The translations under genes were made by a program, and so were the position numbers. Below are positions 51,401 through 60,674 of a stretch of DNA of 64,000 nt, piece after piece. Within the stretch, counting starts at the first letter, position 1. Each line of letters begins with the position of its first letter. Where the stretch lies: assembly GCA_963773195.1 (NCBI GenBank), contig CAVZAE010000019.1, positions 1 to 64,000 on the forward strand, read 5' to 3'. The notes under the pieces are model-generated. The model was not told where the DNA came from. It searched no databases and saw only the letters and a program-made list of their open reading frames with translations. The stretch comes from CAIWHR01 sp963773195 (GTDB lineage: Bacteria; Pseudomonadota; Gammaproteobacteria; Burkholderiales; Casimicrobiaceae).

Positions 51401-54400
51401 CTATCTCGAGACCGGAGGACACTCGTCGCGACGCAAGTACCGATGGCATTCTTCGGTCGTGAGATTGCGCGTGACCCGAGTCTTGGCGAGTCGGATCAGC
51501 TCCCCAAGGTCGAGGGGTAAGACCCGGACGCCATCATAGGGGGTGTAGGTCGCGAGGTGCGTCCCGTCAGGGCTGATGGCTCCGCCGTCCACTTGCTCTC
51601 GATGGGTGAGGGTTGCCAATTCGCGCCAGTATTTAGTGTCCCATACCCTGGCTGTGCGGTCCCAGCTGAAGGTGGCAAGGCGGGTGCCATCGGCACTGAG
51701 GTCCAGCCCAGCCATTCCCGCGTGTGGAGACGGCCCTTCCAATCGCTCCCCGGTCTCGGGATCCCACACCCATATTCCCCCTTTGAGGGTGGACGTGAAT
51801 AAGCGCGAACCGTCGGGAGAGAACACCCCATCCACTACGATCGCGTCATGACTCAGTTCTTGCCTCAACTCGCCCGACGCGACATCCCAGAGCCTGGCAC
51901 GATAATCCCCGCCTCCCGTCAATAGCGTAGTGGAATCAGGAGCGAACTCGAGGCGAAAGATCTGACCCGCGTGCGCCTGGATCTGGCGTGGCTTCTCGAG
52001 ATTTCCGGCATTCCAGATCCAGAGCTTCCCGTCGTCATCAGCCGCGGCGATCCAGTTCCCATCGGGGCTGAACGTTGCCTTGACCAAACTGACAGAATTG
52101 CTGGCAATGAGTTGCTTTTCCAGTGTCTCACTCTTGACGTCCCACAGCGCCACGCCGGCCGATTTGGCAGCGCTTAGCAAGCGCGAGCCGTCGGCGCTGA
52201 GGACAAGGTCCGAGACGCCGTCGATCTGGCAGCACAGCGATGCAATGTTCTGACCCGTAGCCGGATCCCAGACCTCGATCCGTCCCGAACTATCGCCGGA
52301 CACCAAGCTCCTCCCATCGTGGCTGAAACGAAGGTTCGTCACGGAGACTTTATGCTTCACCAACACTTGCACCTGATCGCCGGAGACGGCATCCCACAAG
52401 TGAATCGTGCCGTCGGTTCCCGCCGTGGCAACTACGCGGCCATCGGGACTGAACTTCAAATCGTTGACCTTTCCCGTATGGCCACTCGCGCTCCAGGTCT
52501 TGATCGTTCCGTCCCAGCTTGCACTCACGATCGATCGATCCCCATCCGCGAACTCGGCCCACACGACAGGTCCCGTATGCGACAACAATCGCACGATTTC
52601 GCGGGCCGAACCGGCATCCCAGATTCTCACGGTGGCGTCGGCGCTCGCCGTCACGATCTTCTGTCCATCCTGACTGTAGGAGGCGCTGAAGACTGAATTC
52701 GCATGACCGTTGAGCGTTGCCCTTAGGCGGCCGTTGGCAACGTTCCATATGTGCACGGTTGAATCCTGGCTCGAAGACAGAAGCCTCCGGCCATCCGCAC
52801 TGAAACGCAGGTTTTCGATCGTACCCGTGTGCCCCTGCAGAAGCGCCACCTGCCTGCCCTCGCGCAGGTCCCACAGGCGCACCGTTTCGTCGGTGGCGCC
52901 TGTGGCAAGCAGCGGCGCAGACGGGTGGAAGGCCAGCGCGGTCACGGCGAAGGAGCGCCCATACCCGTCCTTGTGGCCACTCAGGACGCGTCCTGCATCG
53001 TCCGAGTCCAATTGCCATAACGCCGTGCTCTCGCCGCCCACCGCGAGCATTTTCCCGTCGGGGCTGAATGACAGCGCGTAGGGCCTGCCGCGCGGTTTCA
53101 GGGTCCGCTCGATCTTGCCGCTTTCCCAATCCCAAATCGAAACGGTGCCATCGAAATTGAGGGCGGCGATACGCGTTCCCGCCGGCGCAAACGTGGGCGC
53201 AAAGTACTTGCCGCCCTCGATCTCGAGCGGCGTTTCCTTCGTCGTGTCCGGCCAATTGAGAAGATGCAGTGCGCCGTCGTCCATCCCCACAACCACGCGC
53301 TTCCGGTCCGGGCTGAATGCGATCTTGTTGATCGATCCGTCTATCTTGTAACTGGACCGTACGCGCGCCGATTCGATCGTTCGTCCCAGTGCATCGTCCG
53401 CTTCGCGTGTTGCGTCGACCCCCAGGTGTTTCGCACCCTCGACGGCTTGAATCGCCAGCAGTACGCCAAGCTCCGGATCGGTCTGCGACTGGTAGACCGC
53501 CGACGTCGCCAGCGCTCGCGACGAAGCGAGGTCGGCCTGTGCCGCAGCTTTCCACCAGTAGTACCCTGCCGCCCCTGCCACGAACAGCACGACCACCGTC
53601 ATGATTCGCGCACGCAACAAGGCCCGCGAGAGTCGCGATGCCGCGCGCTCCTGTTCTTCGGCGCGCTCGCGCTGCGCATCGGCCTGGCGCTTCAGCTCGT
53701 CCTGTTGTTGCTTGATCTTGCGCTCGTCGCGGGCCTTGCGGACCACGGGGACCAGTCGGTCATGAATCAATTCGACGCGCGCGGTATCGGCGTGCTGAAC
53801 GATCCGCAGCAGACGATGTCGATCGGTCAGCGCGGCCAGTTGTTTGCTCGTCAGCAAATTCTTGTCCAGAGCTTCCTTCTTTGGGTAGTCGCCGCGGAAG
53901 TGATCGCCCTGGATCAGGTATTCCTCGATGAATCGGTCGACTTCGGGCGGGCCCTTGACCTCGGCGTCGTCAAGAGCCTCCCGATAGAAGCTGTCCAGAA
54001 TATCCTGGCCGGCGTCGTCGACCAGCGCCTGGCTGATCCTGACACCGGGCGCGCGCCGGCGATTGAGCTGCGCGCAAAACAGGCTCAGGAGCACCGGCTC
54101 GATGATCATCTCGGATGCATCCGACGGCTCTGTCCTGAGGTCGCGTCTTCCGACGAAATCGACAATGGACGGCGCGACGCCGTCTTCGAGCACTTCCTTT
54201 CCAGACTGTTCGACCGCAGCGATCGCGCAGTGGCGCGACATTGGAGTCAGCCGAAGATAGTTGCGTAGCAGTGAAGGCACTTTCCTTTCCCAGGCTCGCA
54301 TCTCGGGCAGGAAGTCCTCGCGAAACGAAAGCACGAGGCAATAGCGCTGAGAAAGGAGGTCCAGGCGCGACCGTTTCGCTCCGGCCGCTTCACTCGCAAG

Positions 54401-54988
54401 TTCCGCGGGGATACGGTTCTCGATCAGGTCCGCCAGGCCGTTGAAGACTCGCTGTATGAACTCCTCATTGCCGCCACTGCGCGAAAACAGTTCCTCGAAT
54501 TGATCGAACACCAGGACCGGGGTGAGGGGGAAATTGTCCGCGCTCCAGATTTCCAGGTCCTTGCGATGCAGGTACTCCCAGAGGCTCTCGTCGTCGGCAG
54601 GCCTCGGATATTCCGAATTCGTGCGATCGAGCTCCTCGATCAGGCGTTGTTTGGCCTGCTCGAGCGGTGAATCGAGAGCCCCTCCAGAGAAATCCACGCG
54701 CAGATAGACCGGTAGGAAATGCTCGTGCCGCAGCAACGGAAACAGCCCCGCCTGCAGCAACGAGCTCTTGCCGAGTCCGGACTTGCTGTAGACGACCGTC
54801 AACGGTGCCATTCGAATGAGCCGCAACAGCTCGAGCGACTCTTCGCCACGGCCGTGGAAAAACAGGCTCGAAGCCTCGTTGTAGGCCTCCAGCCCCGGCC
54901 ACGGGTTCTGGAAGTCGAGCCTCGAGTTACCGTCTACGGGAGGATCCCCGAGCCCGACAGGCGAAGCCTTCAGAGTCGCCGAGCGCAC
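51401..54988 (-). CDS. nSTAND ATPase with coiled coil, membrane span and about 15 WD40 repeats
   Basis: Intact 1,195 residues. NPWPGLEAYNEASSLFFHGR (27-46) is the nSTAND1 lead-in; Walker A YSKSGLGKSS at 67-76; Walker B PVLVFDQFEELF at 157-168; winged-helix end VELIHDRLVPVVRKAR at 405-420. A coiled coil lies at about 421-456 and a membrane helix at about 462-479. From about 550 to 1,180 I count fifteen WD40-type blades (for example VTALAFHPSAPLLATGATDETVRLWDL-type units, split SPDG/DxTVRxWD), enough for two propellers. STAND proteins switch by ATP-dependent oligomerisation on sensing a ligand; the blades are the likely sensor. Starts 3 bases after the SIR2-TIR gene, so coupled with it. Likely immune sensor, inferred. 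Confidence 0.88.
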   Translation of the reverse strand: MRSATLKASPVGLGDPPVDGNSRLDFQNPWPGLEAYNEASSLFFHGRGEESLELLRLIRMAPLTVVYSKSGLGKSSLLQAGLFPLLRHEHFLPVYLRVDFSGGALDSPLEQAKQRLIEELDRTNSEYPRPADDESLWEYLHRKDLEIWSADNFPLTPVLVFDQFEELFSRSGGNEEFIQRVFNGLADLIENRIPAELASEAAGAKRSRLDLLSQRYCLVLSFREDFLPEMRAWERKVPSLLRNYLRLTPMSRHCAIAAVEQSGKEVLEDGVAPSIVDFVGRRDLRTEPSDASEMIIEPVLLSLFCAQLNRRRAPGVRISQALVDDAGQDILDSFYREALDDAEVKGPPEVDRFIEEYLIQGDHFRGDYPKKEALDKNLLTSKQLAALTDRHRLLRIVQHADTARVELIHDRLVPVVRKARDERKIKQQQDELKRQADAQRERAEEQERAASRLSRALLRARIMTVVVLFVAGAAGYYWWKAAAQADLASSRALATSAVYQSQTDPELGVLLAIQAVEGAKHLGVDATREADDALGRTIESARVRSSYKIDGSINKIAFSPDRKRVVVGMDDGALHLLNWPDTTKETPLEIEGGKYFAPTFAPAGTRIAALNFDGTVSIWDWESGKIERTLKPRGRPYALSFSPDGKMLAVGGESTALWQLDSDDAGRVLSGHKDGYGRSFAVTALAFHPSAPLLATGATDETVRLWDLREGRQVALLQGHTGTIENLRFSADGRRLLSSSQDSTVHIWNVANGRLRATLNGHANSVFSASYSQDGQKIVTASADATVRIWDAGSAREIVRLLSHTGPVVWAEFADGDRSIVSASWDGTIKTWSASGHTGKVNDLKFSPDGRVVATAGTDGTIHLWDAVSGDQVQVLVKHKVSVTNLRFSHDGRSLVSGDSSGRIEVWDPATGQNIASLCCQIDGVSDLVLSADGSRLLSAAKSAGVALWDVKSETLEKQLIASNSVSLVKATFSPDGNWIAAADDDGKLWIWNAGNLEKPRQIQAHAGQIFRLEFAPDSTTLLTGGGDYRARLWDVASGELRQELSHDAIVVDGVFSPDGSRLFTSTLKGGIWVWDPETGERLEGPSPHAGMAGLDLSADGTRLATFSWDRTARVWDTKYWRELATLTHREQVDGGAISPDGTHLATYTPYDGVRVLPLDLGELIRLAKTRVTRNLTTEECHRYLRRDECPPVSR

Positions 54989-54991
54989 CGC

Positions 54992-56353
54992 TCACTCTCC
55001 GCGTCGAGCGTCGCGAACCAGTTTTTTCAGTTTCGCCCCGAGACGGCCGTCGGGCACGCCGTCGGGCGCGTGTCCGAAGTCGATGCCCGTCCACGCGCGC
55101 ACCGGTTTGAACGTGTAGCGATCCGGTTCATAGTCCGAGTCGACGATGATCGGAATGATGAAGTCGCGGTTCAACCCTGCTTCGCGAAGGTTGGCCTCCC
55201 GCCATTCCCGGAAGACGAAGGCCTCCTCGCGATCGTTGGCGGCCTGCGAAAGCAGCGGCAGGAAGTACCGACAATTGCGGACGCCGTCGAGGATGCGGTC
55301 TGCGAAGTCCTGGCCGGGCTCGATCGTATGGCGGTCGAACCATACCTCGCCCTGCGTGACGCCCTGCCCGAGCAACGCCTGGTACAAGGCCTCGGCGCGA
55401 GGCAGGTCCGTTCTGCGCGAGTAGCTGATGAAGAACATCGTCCCGCGCGGCACCGATTCGGCACTTGGGCGATCGGCCTCTTGACTCGAGCCATGCGCTT
55501 CGGTCCAGCGGCGATGCAGCTCCGCGACGAACTCCCCGGGCGACGTGTCCGAAAGGATCTCGGTATCCTTGCTATAGCTGTTCAGGAAGCAGGTGAGGCT
55601 CTCCTCCGGCTGGAGCTGTTCGATCAACCATGCGCGCTTGGAATTCTCGGACAGCCGTTTCTGATTGGTCGCACGCAGGAAGAATCGGCTGAGCCAGTCC
55701 GGAAAGTTGCAGCCGAGCAGCAGCAGGTTGCGTTGCTGCAGCTCGCCGAGGAATGCGCTGGGTACCTGGCTGCCGCGAGCGATCACGTTATGGGCGTACT
55801 CCAGGACGTCCTCGTCGTGGATCGCGAACATGGGCGCGGAGCGCGACTTCCCGAACAGATACAGCAACTGAACCTCGCCCGGTCGGGCCTGCCAATCGCG
55901 AGGCAGGTCCTTGCCTTCGCTGGTCGGCAGATTGGGAGAATGCACGATTTCATTGACCGCACAGCGCTGGCGCAGACTCCGGGCCAGCAGGTCATCCGGC
56001 GTCAAGGTAACGAAGAGCCGGAAGTCGGCGATTTGGGCCAGCTGACGGATGGGCGCCGGTATGACAAAGTCACCGGCTTCGACCCGCTCGCTGATGGCGT
56101 CGTGCACAAGGTCGTAAAGGTCCTGCGTGTCGACGGTCCCCTTCAGCCGTGACACCGCCTCATTCATCTCACGGAAGGGGGGGAGTGGCTCATTCCCTTC
56201 GGACATGCCACAAGACTCCAGCAGCCGCAGCGCGATCTGCCGCTGCAGGGGCGTCTGTCCGTCCGGACCCACCAGGAGTCGAGGTCCGAGGATCGGGACC
56301 ACATTGTTTTCCCGGATCTTGGCGATCAGTCGCTTCCACGAAGCCTCGTTCAT
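54992..56353 (-). CDS. SIR2-like/TIR fusion protein, putative NAD-depleting effector
   Basis: Intact 453 residues. Residues 1 to about 285 follow the SIR2_2 fold: VVPILGPRLL (18-27) in place of GAGxS, VTLTPDDLL (115-123) in place of TTNYDxLL, LLYLFGKSR (163-171) in place of the HG catalytic loop, and LLLLGCNFPDWLSRFFLR (210-227). Key Asn and His are thus changed, so this half may be inactive or a binding module. Residues 304-425 are a TIR domain: GTMFFISYSRRTDLPRAEAL (304-323), WFDRHTIEPGQDFADRIL (338-355), and a Glu in FREWREA (381-387) at the place of the TIR NADase catalytic Glu. Its stop is 3 bases before the nSTAND gene. Confidence 0.82.
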   Translation of the reverse strand: MNEASWKRLIAKIRENNVVPILGPRLLVGPDGQTPLQRQIALRLLESCGMSEGNEPLPPFREMNEAVSRLKGTVDTQDLYDLVHDAISERVEAGDFVIPAPIRQLAQIADFRLFVTLTPDDLLARSLRQRCAVNEIVHSPNLPTSEGKDLPRDWQARPGEVQLLYLFGKSRSAPMFAIHDEDVLEYAHNVIARGSQVPSAFLGELQQRNLLLLGCNFPDWLSRFFLRATNQKRLSENSKRAWLIEQLQPEESLTCFLNSYSKDTEILSDTSPGEFVAELHRRWTEAHGSSQEADRPSAESVPRGTMFFISYSRRTDLPRAEALYQALLGQGVTQGEVWFDRHTIEPGQDFADRILDGVRNCRYFLPLLSQAANDREEAFVFREWREANLREAGLNRDFIIPIIVDSDYEPDRYTFKPVRAWTGIDFGHAPDGVPDGRLGAKLKKLVRDARRGE

Positions 56354-56511
56354 ATCCTCGCTCCGGTCGGTGGCTCGTCACCCGTCGACGTCGATGGATC
56401 TGACCAAACAAATGGTAGCTCACAACACCAAAGCCCGCAGTGACAAGGTGGGCAAGCGCATGGCGGGTGGAACCGTTCAATTGGAGCTTTCTTGGGCGTA
56501 AGCATCTGTTT

Positions 56512-57447
56512 ATGAATGACAATTTCTTTAGAAGCACGATGACCAGCGCGATGGAGCTTCATGACTTCGCACGACGGTATCGGCGTTTATTCGTCCTGAC
56601 CGGCGCAGGGGTTAGTTCCGATTCGGGCATCCCGGGCTACCGCGACGAGGACGGCCGCTGGCAGCGCCCCGCGCCTGTGATGCTGCAGGATTTCCTGCGC
56701 TCCGGGGCGACGAGACAGCGCTACTGGGCGCGCAGCATGATCGGGTGGCCGGTCGTTGCGCGGGCGCGGCCGAACGCCGCGCACGTCGCACTCGCGTCGT
56801 TGGAATCGGTGCAGCGACTGCACGTGCTGGTGACCCAGAACGTCGACGGACTGCATCAGCGGGCGGGCAGTACCGATGTCATCGAGCTGCACGGCAATAT
56901 CGGTCGCGTAGTCTGCCTTGGGTGCGGTGCGACCCAGGCACGCGAAACCGTTCAGGTCACGCTAAGGGAGGAGAACCCCACGTTCCTCGACGGGGTGGCG
57001 GCAACGGCACCGGATGGCGATGCCGATCTCGAGCATTGCGGGCTGGACGCGTTCAGCGTGCCGCAGTGTGGAAGTTGCGGCGGCATGCTCAAGCCCGATG
57101 TCGTGTTCTTCGGCGAAGGCGTTCCGCGCACGCGCGTCGACGCCGCCCTGGCCGCGCTGCAGGAAGCCGATGCCATGCTCGTCGTCGGGTCGTCGCTGAT
57201 GGTGTACTCGGGTTACCGGTTTTGCGAGCACGCGCAGACAATCGGCAAGCCCGTCGCCGCGATCAACCGCGGCCGCACGCGCGCCGATCACCTGTTCACG
57301 CTGAAGGTTGAAGCGGGATGCGGCGAGGTGCTGACCGAGCTGGCCCAGACATTCTCGGCGATCCCTCCGACAGCACGCCCAGGGCGTAGTATTGAACCCA
57401 CATGTCCACCGACGTTCCTGCCGACGTCACGACGATTGCCAAATTGA
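56512..57447 (+). CDS. Sirtuin NAD-dependent protein deacylase (Sir2/CobB family)
   Basis: Removes acyl groups from lysine using NAD. Start ATG 56,512 (an ATG at 56,539 is also possible). GAGVSSDSGIPGYRD is the NAD-binding start; TQNVDGLHQRAG and the catalytic His in IELHGNIGRVVC; zinc Cys pairs CLGCG and CGSCGG; VVGSSLMVYSGYRF then INRGRTRADHLF. Complete. The C-terminal 25 residues overlap the start of the sigma-factor gene. Divergent from the SIR2-TIR gene, 158 bases between. Confidence 0.92.
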   Translation: MNDNFFRSTMTSAMELHDFARRYRRLFVLTGAGVSSDSGIPGYRDEDGRWQRPAPVMLQDFLRSGATRQRYWARSMIGWPVVARARPNAAHVALASLESVQRLHVLVTQNVDGLHQRAGSTDVIELHGNIGRVVCLGCGATQARETVQVTLREENPTFLDGVAATAPDGDADLEHCGLDAFSVPQCGSCGGMLKPDVVFFGEGVPRTRVDAALAALQEADAMLVVGSSLMVYSGYRFCEHAQTIGKPVAAINRGRTRADHLFTLKVEAGCGEVLTELAQTFSAIPPTARPGRSIEPTCPPTFLPTSRRLPN

Positions 57448-57974
57448 TCGTCGCCGCCGAGCGTGGCGACGCCGCATCGGCGGAGGCGTTGTTCGCCGCG
57501 CTGTACCAAGAACTGCACCGTCTCGCCCGACGGCAGCTTCGAGGGGGCAGCGCCGGCAGTTCGCTCGGCGCCACGACGCTCTTGCACGAGTGCTACCTGA
57601 ACATGGCGGGCTCCGCCGTGGTGTTTCCGGATCGCCAGCGGTTCTTCGCGTACGCAGCGCGAGCGATGAGGGGACTGATCGTCGACTATGTCCGCGAACG
57701 CCGGGCGGAGAAGCGCGGCGGCGAGTTCCATTTGACGGCGCTCGATACCAATATTGCCGAGTCGGTGGGAGAGGTCGACGACACTGTTCGTCTCGGCGAT
57801 GCACTCGATGAGCTAGCGGGGACCGATGCCGCGCTCGCCGAGCTGGTCGAACTCAAGTTCTTCTGTGGCTTCTCGTTTACCGAGATTGCGGCCATGCGCG
57901 GAGTTTCGGAGCGAACCGTTCAGCGCGATTGGCACAAGGCTCGGCTGCTGCTGCATCACGTTCTCTCGGGGTAG
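57402..57974 (+). CDS. ECF43-like sigma factor (TIGR02999 type)
   Basis: 190 residues. Region 2 from about 28 to 100 (FAALYQELHRLARRQLRGG...LHECYLNMAG, DRQRFFAYAARAMRGLIVDYVRERRAEKRGG), region 4 with FTEIAAMRGVSERTVQRDWHKARLLL. The segment normally acidic in ECF factors (DAEDLVQE) reads SLGATTLLHE, with Thr58-Thr59. In ECF43 factors studied in Vibrio and Xanthomonas this absence is compensated by phosphorylation of a Thr by the neighbouring kinase. The same could apply here: a kinase gene follows. This is inference by homology. Confidence 0.85.
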   Translation: MSTDVPADVTTIAKLIVAAERGDAASAEALFAALYQELHRLARRQLRGGSAGSSLGATTLLHECYLNMAGSAVVFPDRQRFFAYAARAMRGLIVDYVRERRAEKRGGEFHLTALDTNIAESVGEVDDTVRLGDALDELAGTDAALAELVELKFFCGFSFTEIAAMRGVSERTVQRDWHKARLLLHHVLSG

Positions 57975-58012
57975 GCTGTCGGGTTTCGCGCCAGGATTAC
58001 GATAGGCCGACC

Positions 58013-60664
58013 ATGACGGGTATCGCCTGGACCCGCTGGCACATCCTGAGCCCGCTGCTTGACGAACTGCTCGAGCTCGATCCCCCGCGCCGCACCGATC
58101 GCCTGACGGACATTCGCCGGGGCGATGGGCGTCTGGCCGACGAACTCGCGGCGCTTCTCGCGGAAGAAGGCGCGGTCGATCGGGAGGCGTTCCTCGAAGG
58201 GTCTGCGCTGTCGGGCGAAGCGGCGCTCGGCGGTCGCATCGTCGGCAGCTACACGCTCGACACCCTGTTGGGCCAGGGGGGAATGGGCAGCGTGTGGCTG
58301 GCGCATCGCAGCGATGGCCGCTTCGCCGGCCGAGTGGCGGTGAAGTTTCTCAATCTTGCGCTGGTTGCGCGCAGCGGCGCCGAGAGATTTCGCCGCGAGG
58401 GCAGCATTCTCGCCAAGCTCGCTCATCCCAACATCGCTCGCCTGCTCGACGCGGGTGTCACCGACGGAGGTCAGCCCTATCTCGTTCTCGAATTGGTCGA
58501 AGGCGAGCCGATCGATCGCTACTGCGACGCGCACGACCTCGGGATTGGGGCACGCATACGGCTATTCCTCGAGGTTCTGGCGGCCGTCGAGTGCGCGCAC
58601 CGCAACTTGATCCTGCACCGCGACCTCAAGCCTTCCAACATTCTCGTCACCGCCGACGGGCAGGTAAAGCTTCTTGATTTCGGCATCGCCAAGCTGCTCG
58701 GCGAACCGGTGGAGGCGACGGCGGTGACGCAACTGGCGGGCCGGGCCTTTACGCCGGAGTACGCGGCGCCGGAGCAGGTCGAAGGGAAGGAAGTCACGAC
58801 GGCCACGGACGTCTATGCGCTCGGCGTGCTGTTGTATCTGCTGCTGGCGGGCGAGCACCCGACCGCGGTGGCTACGCAGACCCCGGTGGAGCGGCTGCGC
58901 GCGGTGGTCGAAACCGAGCCCGAGCGCCTCTCCGCTGCGGCCACGAATGCCGGCGCGCTGCGCGGCGATCTCGACACGATCGCGGCGAAGGCGTTGAAGA
59001 AATCGCCGCACGAACGCTATGCGACGGTCGCCGCGTTCGCCGACGACCTGCGCCGTTACCTGAACGACGAGCCGGTTTCAGCGCGCCCCGATTCACGTGC
59101 CTACCGCATCGGCAAGTTCGTGCGGCGGCATCGGCTCGGCGTGGGCGCCGCCTCGGCGACGCTGCTGGCGCTGATCGCCGGCGTCATCGGCACCACCTGG
59201 CAGGCGTTCGAGGCGCGGCGCGAGCGCGATGCCGCGCTGTTCCAGGCCGAGCGGGCGCTGGCCAGGAGCAACTTCGTCGATCTGCTGCTGGGTGCAATGG
59301 GCGAAGGCGATCGACCGTTGACGCAGCGCGAGATCCTGGATCGCGGCGTCGAGCTTGTAGAGAAACAGTACGGCACCCGCCCACGGATCGCGATCGACCT
59401 CCTGCTGCCCATTGCCGGGCACTACATGTCGCTGGGCGATTCCGAAAAGGAGCTCGACGCGATGCAGCGAGCCGCACGGTATGCCGCCGCGCTCGGAGAC
59501 CGGGAAGTCATCGCCGATGTCGCCTGCAATACCGTGGACACGCAAACTCGCCGAAACCGACTGGATCTCGCCCGCGCGCAGCTCGAGATGGGACGTTCCG
59601 CGCTGGCGGACGTCGCGAATCCCGATCCGATCACCGTCATCAACTGCCTGCGCGGCGAGATCGAGCTCGCCCGCGTCACGGGCGACCTCGATCGCGGGAT
59701 CGAGCGCGCGCGCGAGGGTGTTGCGCTGGCCGAACGCACCGGTCGTACCCGAGGCAGCGCCTACCCGATGTTGCTGTCGTATCTCCAGACGCTCTACCAG
59801 GTGCGCGGTGACCTGGCGGCAAGTCTCGAGGTCACGCGGCGTCTCGTGCGGCTGGACGAGCAGATGGGGCGCACGAACACCGTCGACTATCTGATGACCA
59901 GCTCCACCGAGGCGAACATCCGGATCGCCTGGGGCGAGTACCGAGCGGCTCAGGCGATCGTGGATCGGATCCTGCCTCAGTGGAGCGCCACTGCCGACGG
60001 CACGCCGCCGCCTTGGTTCGATGTCATTCGAGGCCAATTGCTGTTGCGGTTTGATGACGCGCCGGGGGGGCAGCGCCTGCTCGCCTCTGCCGTCGAGCGC
60101 GCGCGTTCCCAGGGCAATGTCGACCTGGCTCTCACGGGCGAATTCGCACTCGCGCAGGCCCTCCTCGCAGTGGGACGACGCGACGAGGCGGGCCGCCTGC
60201 TCGCGCGCGTCGAGAAAGAAAGACCGGTGATCGCGGGTTATTACAAGGTGACTACCCCGGCAGCGGTGCGTGCACAGTTGGCGCTGGCGGACGGCAGCGT
60301 CGCCAATGCCGCGCGCACGATCGAGGGCGAGCTCGCGCGCATCGGCTATCCCGGGGCGAAGGATTCGTATGCGCAGGCGGCGGCGCTGCGCGTGGCTGCG
60401 CAGGTCTACCTGGCTTCGGGCGACGGAGCGCGAGCCGAAAGCTACGCGCGGGCCGCCAAAGAAATCGCCGAACGCCTCGCGCGCGATTCTGCCGAGAGCG
60501 GCCACGTCGGCGAAGCGCTGCTGCTCGTTGCGCGCGCGCAACTTCTTCAACGCAGGGAGGCCGAGTCCGCCGCGACCGCGCGTCGCGCGATGCTCATCCT
60601 TGCGACTGCATACGGGGACGACCATCGGCTGACCCGCGAGGCACGAGCCATGGCCGATGCCTAA
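58013..60664 (+). CDS. Membrane Ser/Thr protein kinase with TPR-like sensor domain
   Basis: Intact 883 residues. Kinase domain about 80-345: glycine loop LLGQGGMGSVW (85-95), Lys111 in VAVKFL, HRDLKPSNI (202-210, Asp204), DFG at 222-224, APEQ at 252-255. A membrane helix at about 374-396 (LGVGAASATLLALIAGVIG) and then a large helical repeat domain, Tetratricopeptide-like (for example RSNFVDLLLGAMGEGDRP, DKELDAMQRAARYAAALG-like units). The extracytoplasmic repeats are the likely sensor. The ATG at 58,013 lies 38 bases after the sigma stop. Probable kinase for the sigma factor above; targets not shown. Confidence 0.88.
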   Translation: MTGIAWTRWHILSPLLDELLELDPPRRTDRLTDIRRGDGRLADELAALLAEEGAVDREAFLEGSALSGEAALGGRIVGSYTLDTLLGQGGMGSVWLAHRSDGRFAGRVAVKFLNLALVARSGAERFRREGSILAKLAHPNIARLLDAGVTDGGQPYLVLELVEGEPIDRYCDAHDLGIGARIRLFLEVLAAVECAHRNLILHRDLKPSNILVTADGQVKLLDFGIAKLLGEPVEATAVTQLAGRAFTPEYAAPEQVEGKEVTTATDVYALGVLLYLLLAGEHPTAVATQTPVERLRAVVETEPERLSAAATNAGALRGDLDTIAAKALKKSPHERYATVAAFADDLRRYLNDEPVSARPDSRAYRIGKFVRRHRLGVGAASATLLALIAGVIGTTWQAFEARRERDAALFQAERALARSNFVDLLLGAMGEGDRPLTQREILDRGVELVEKQYGTRPRIAIDLLLPIAGHYMSLGDSEKELDAMQRAARYAAALGDREVIADVACNTVDTQTRRNRLDLARAQLEMGRSALADVANPDPITVINCLRGEIELARVTGDLDRGIERAREGVALAERTGRTRGSAYPMLLSYLQTLYQVRGDLAASLEVTRRLVRLDEQMGRTNTVDYLMTSSTEANIRIAWGEYRAAQAIVDRILPQWSATADGTPPPWFDVIRGQLLLRFDDAPGGQRLLASAVERARSQGNVDLALTGEFALAQALLAVGRRDEAGRLLARVEKERPVIAGYYKVTTPAAVRAQLALADGSVANAARTIEGELARIGYPGAKDSYAQAAALRVAAQVYLASGDGARAESYARAAKEIAERLARDSAESGHVGEALLLVARAQLLQRREAESAATARRAMLILATAYGDDHRLTREARAMADA

Positions 60665-60674
60665 CAACTCCGGT

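Noticed and set aside
51401..56353. Calling the pair Thoeris
   Set aside because: Thoeris has separate ThsA (SIR2-SLOG) and ThsB (TIR); here both domains are fused, the SIR2 motifs are degenerate and there is an added STAND-WD40 gene.
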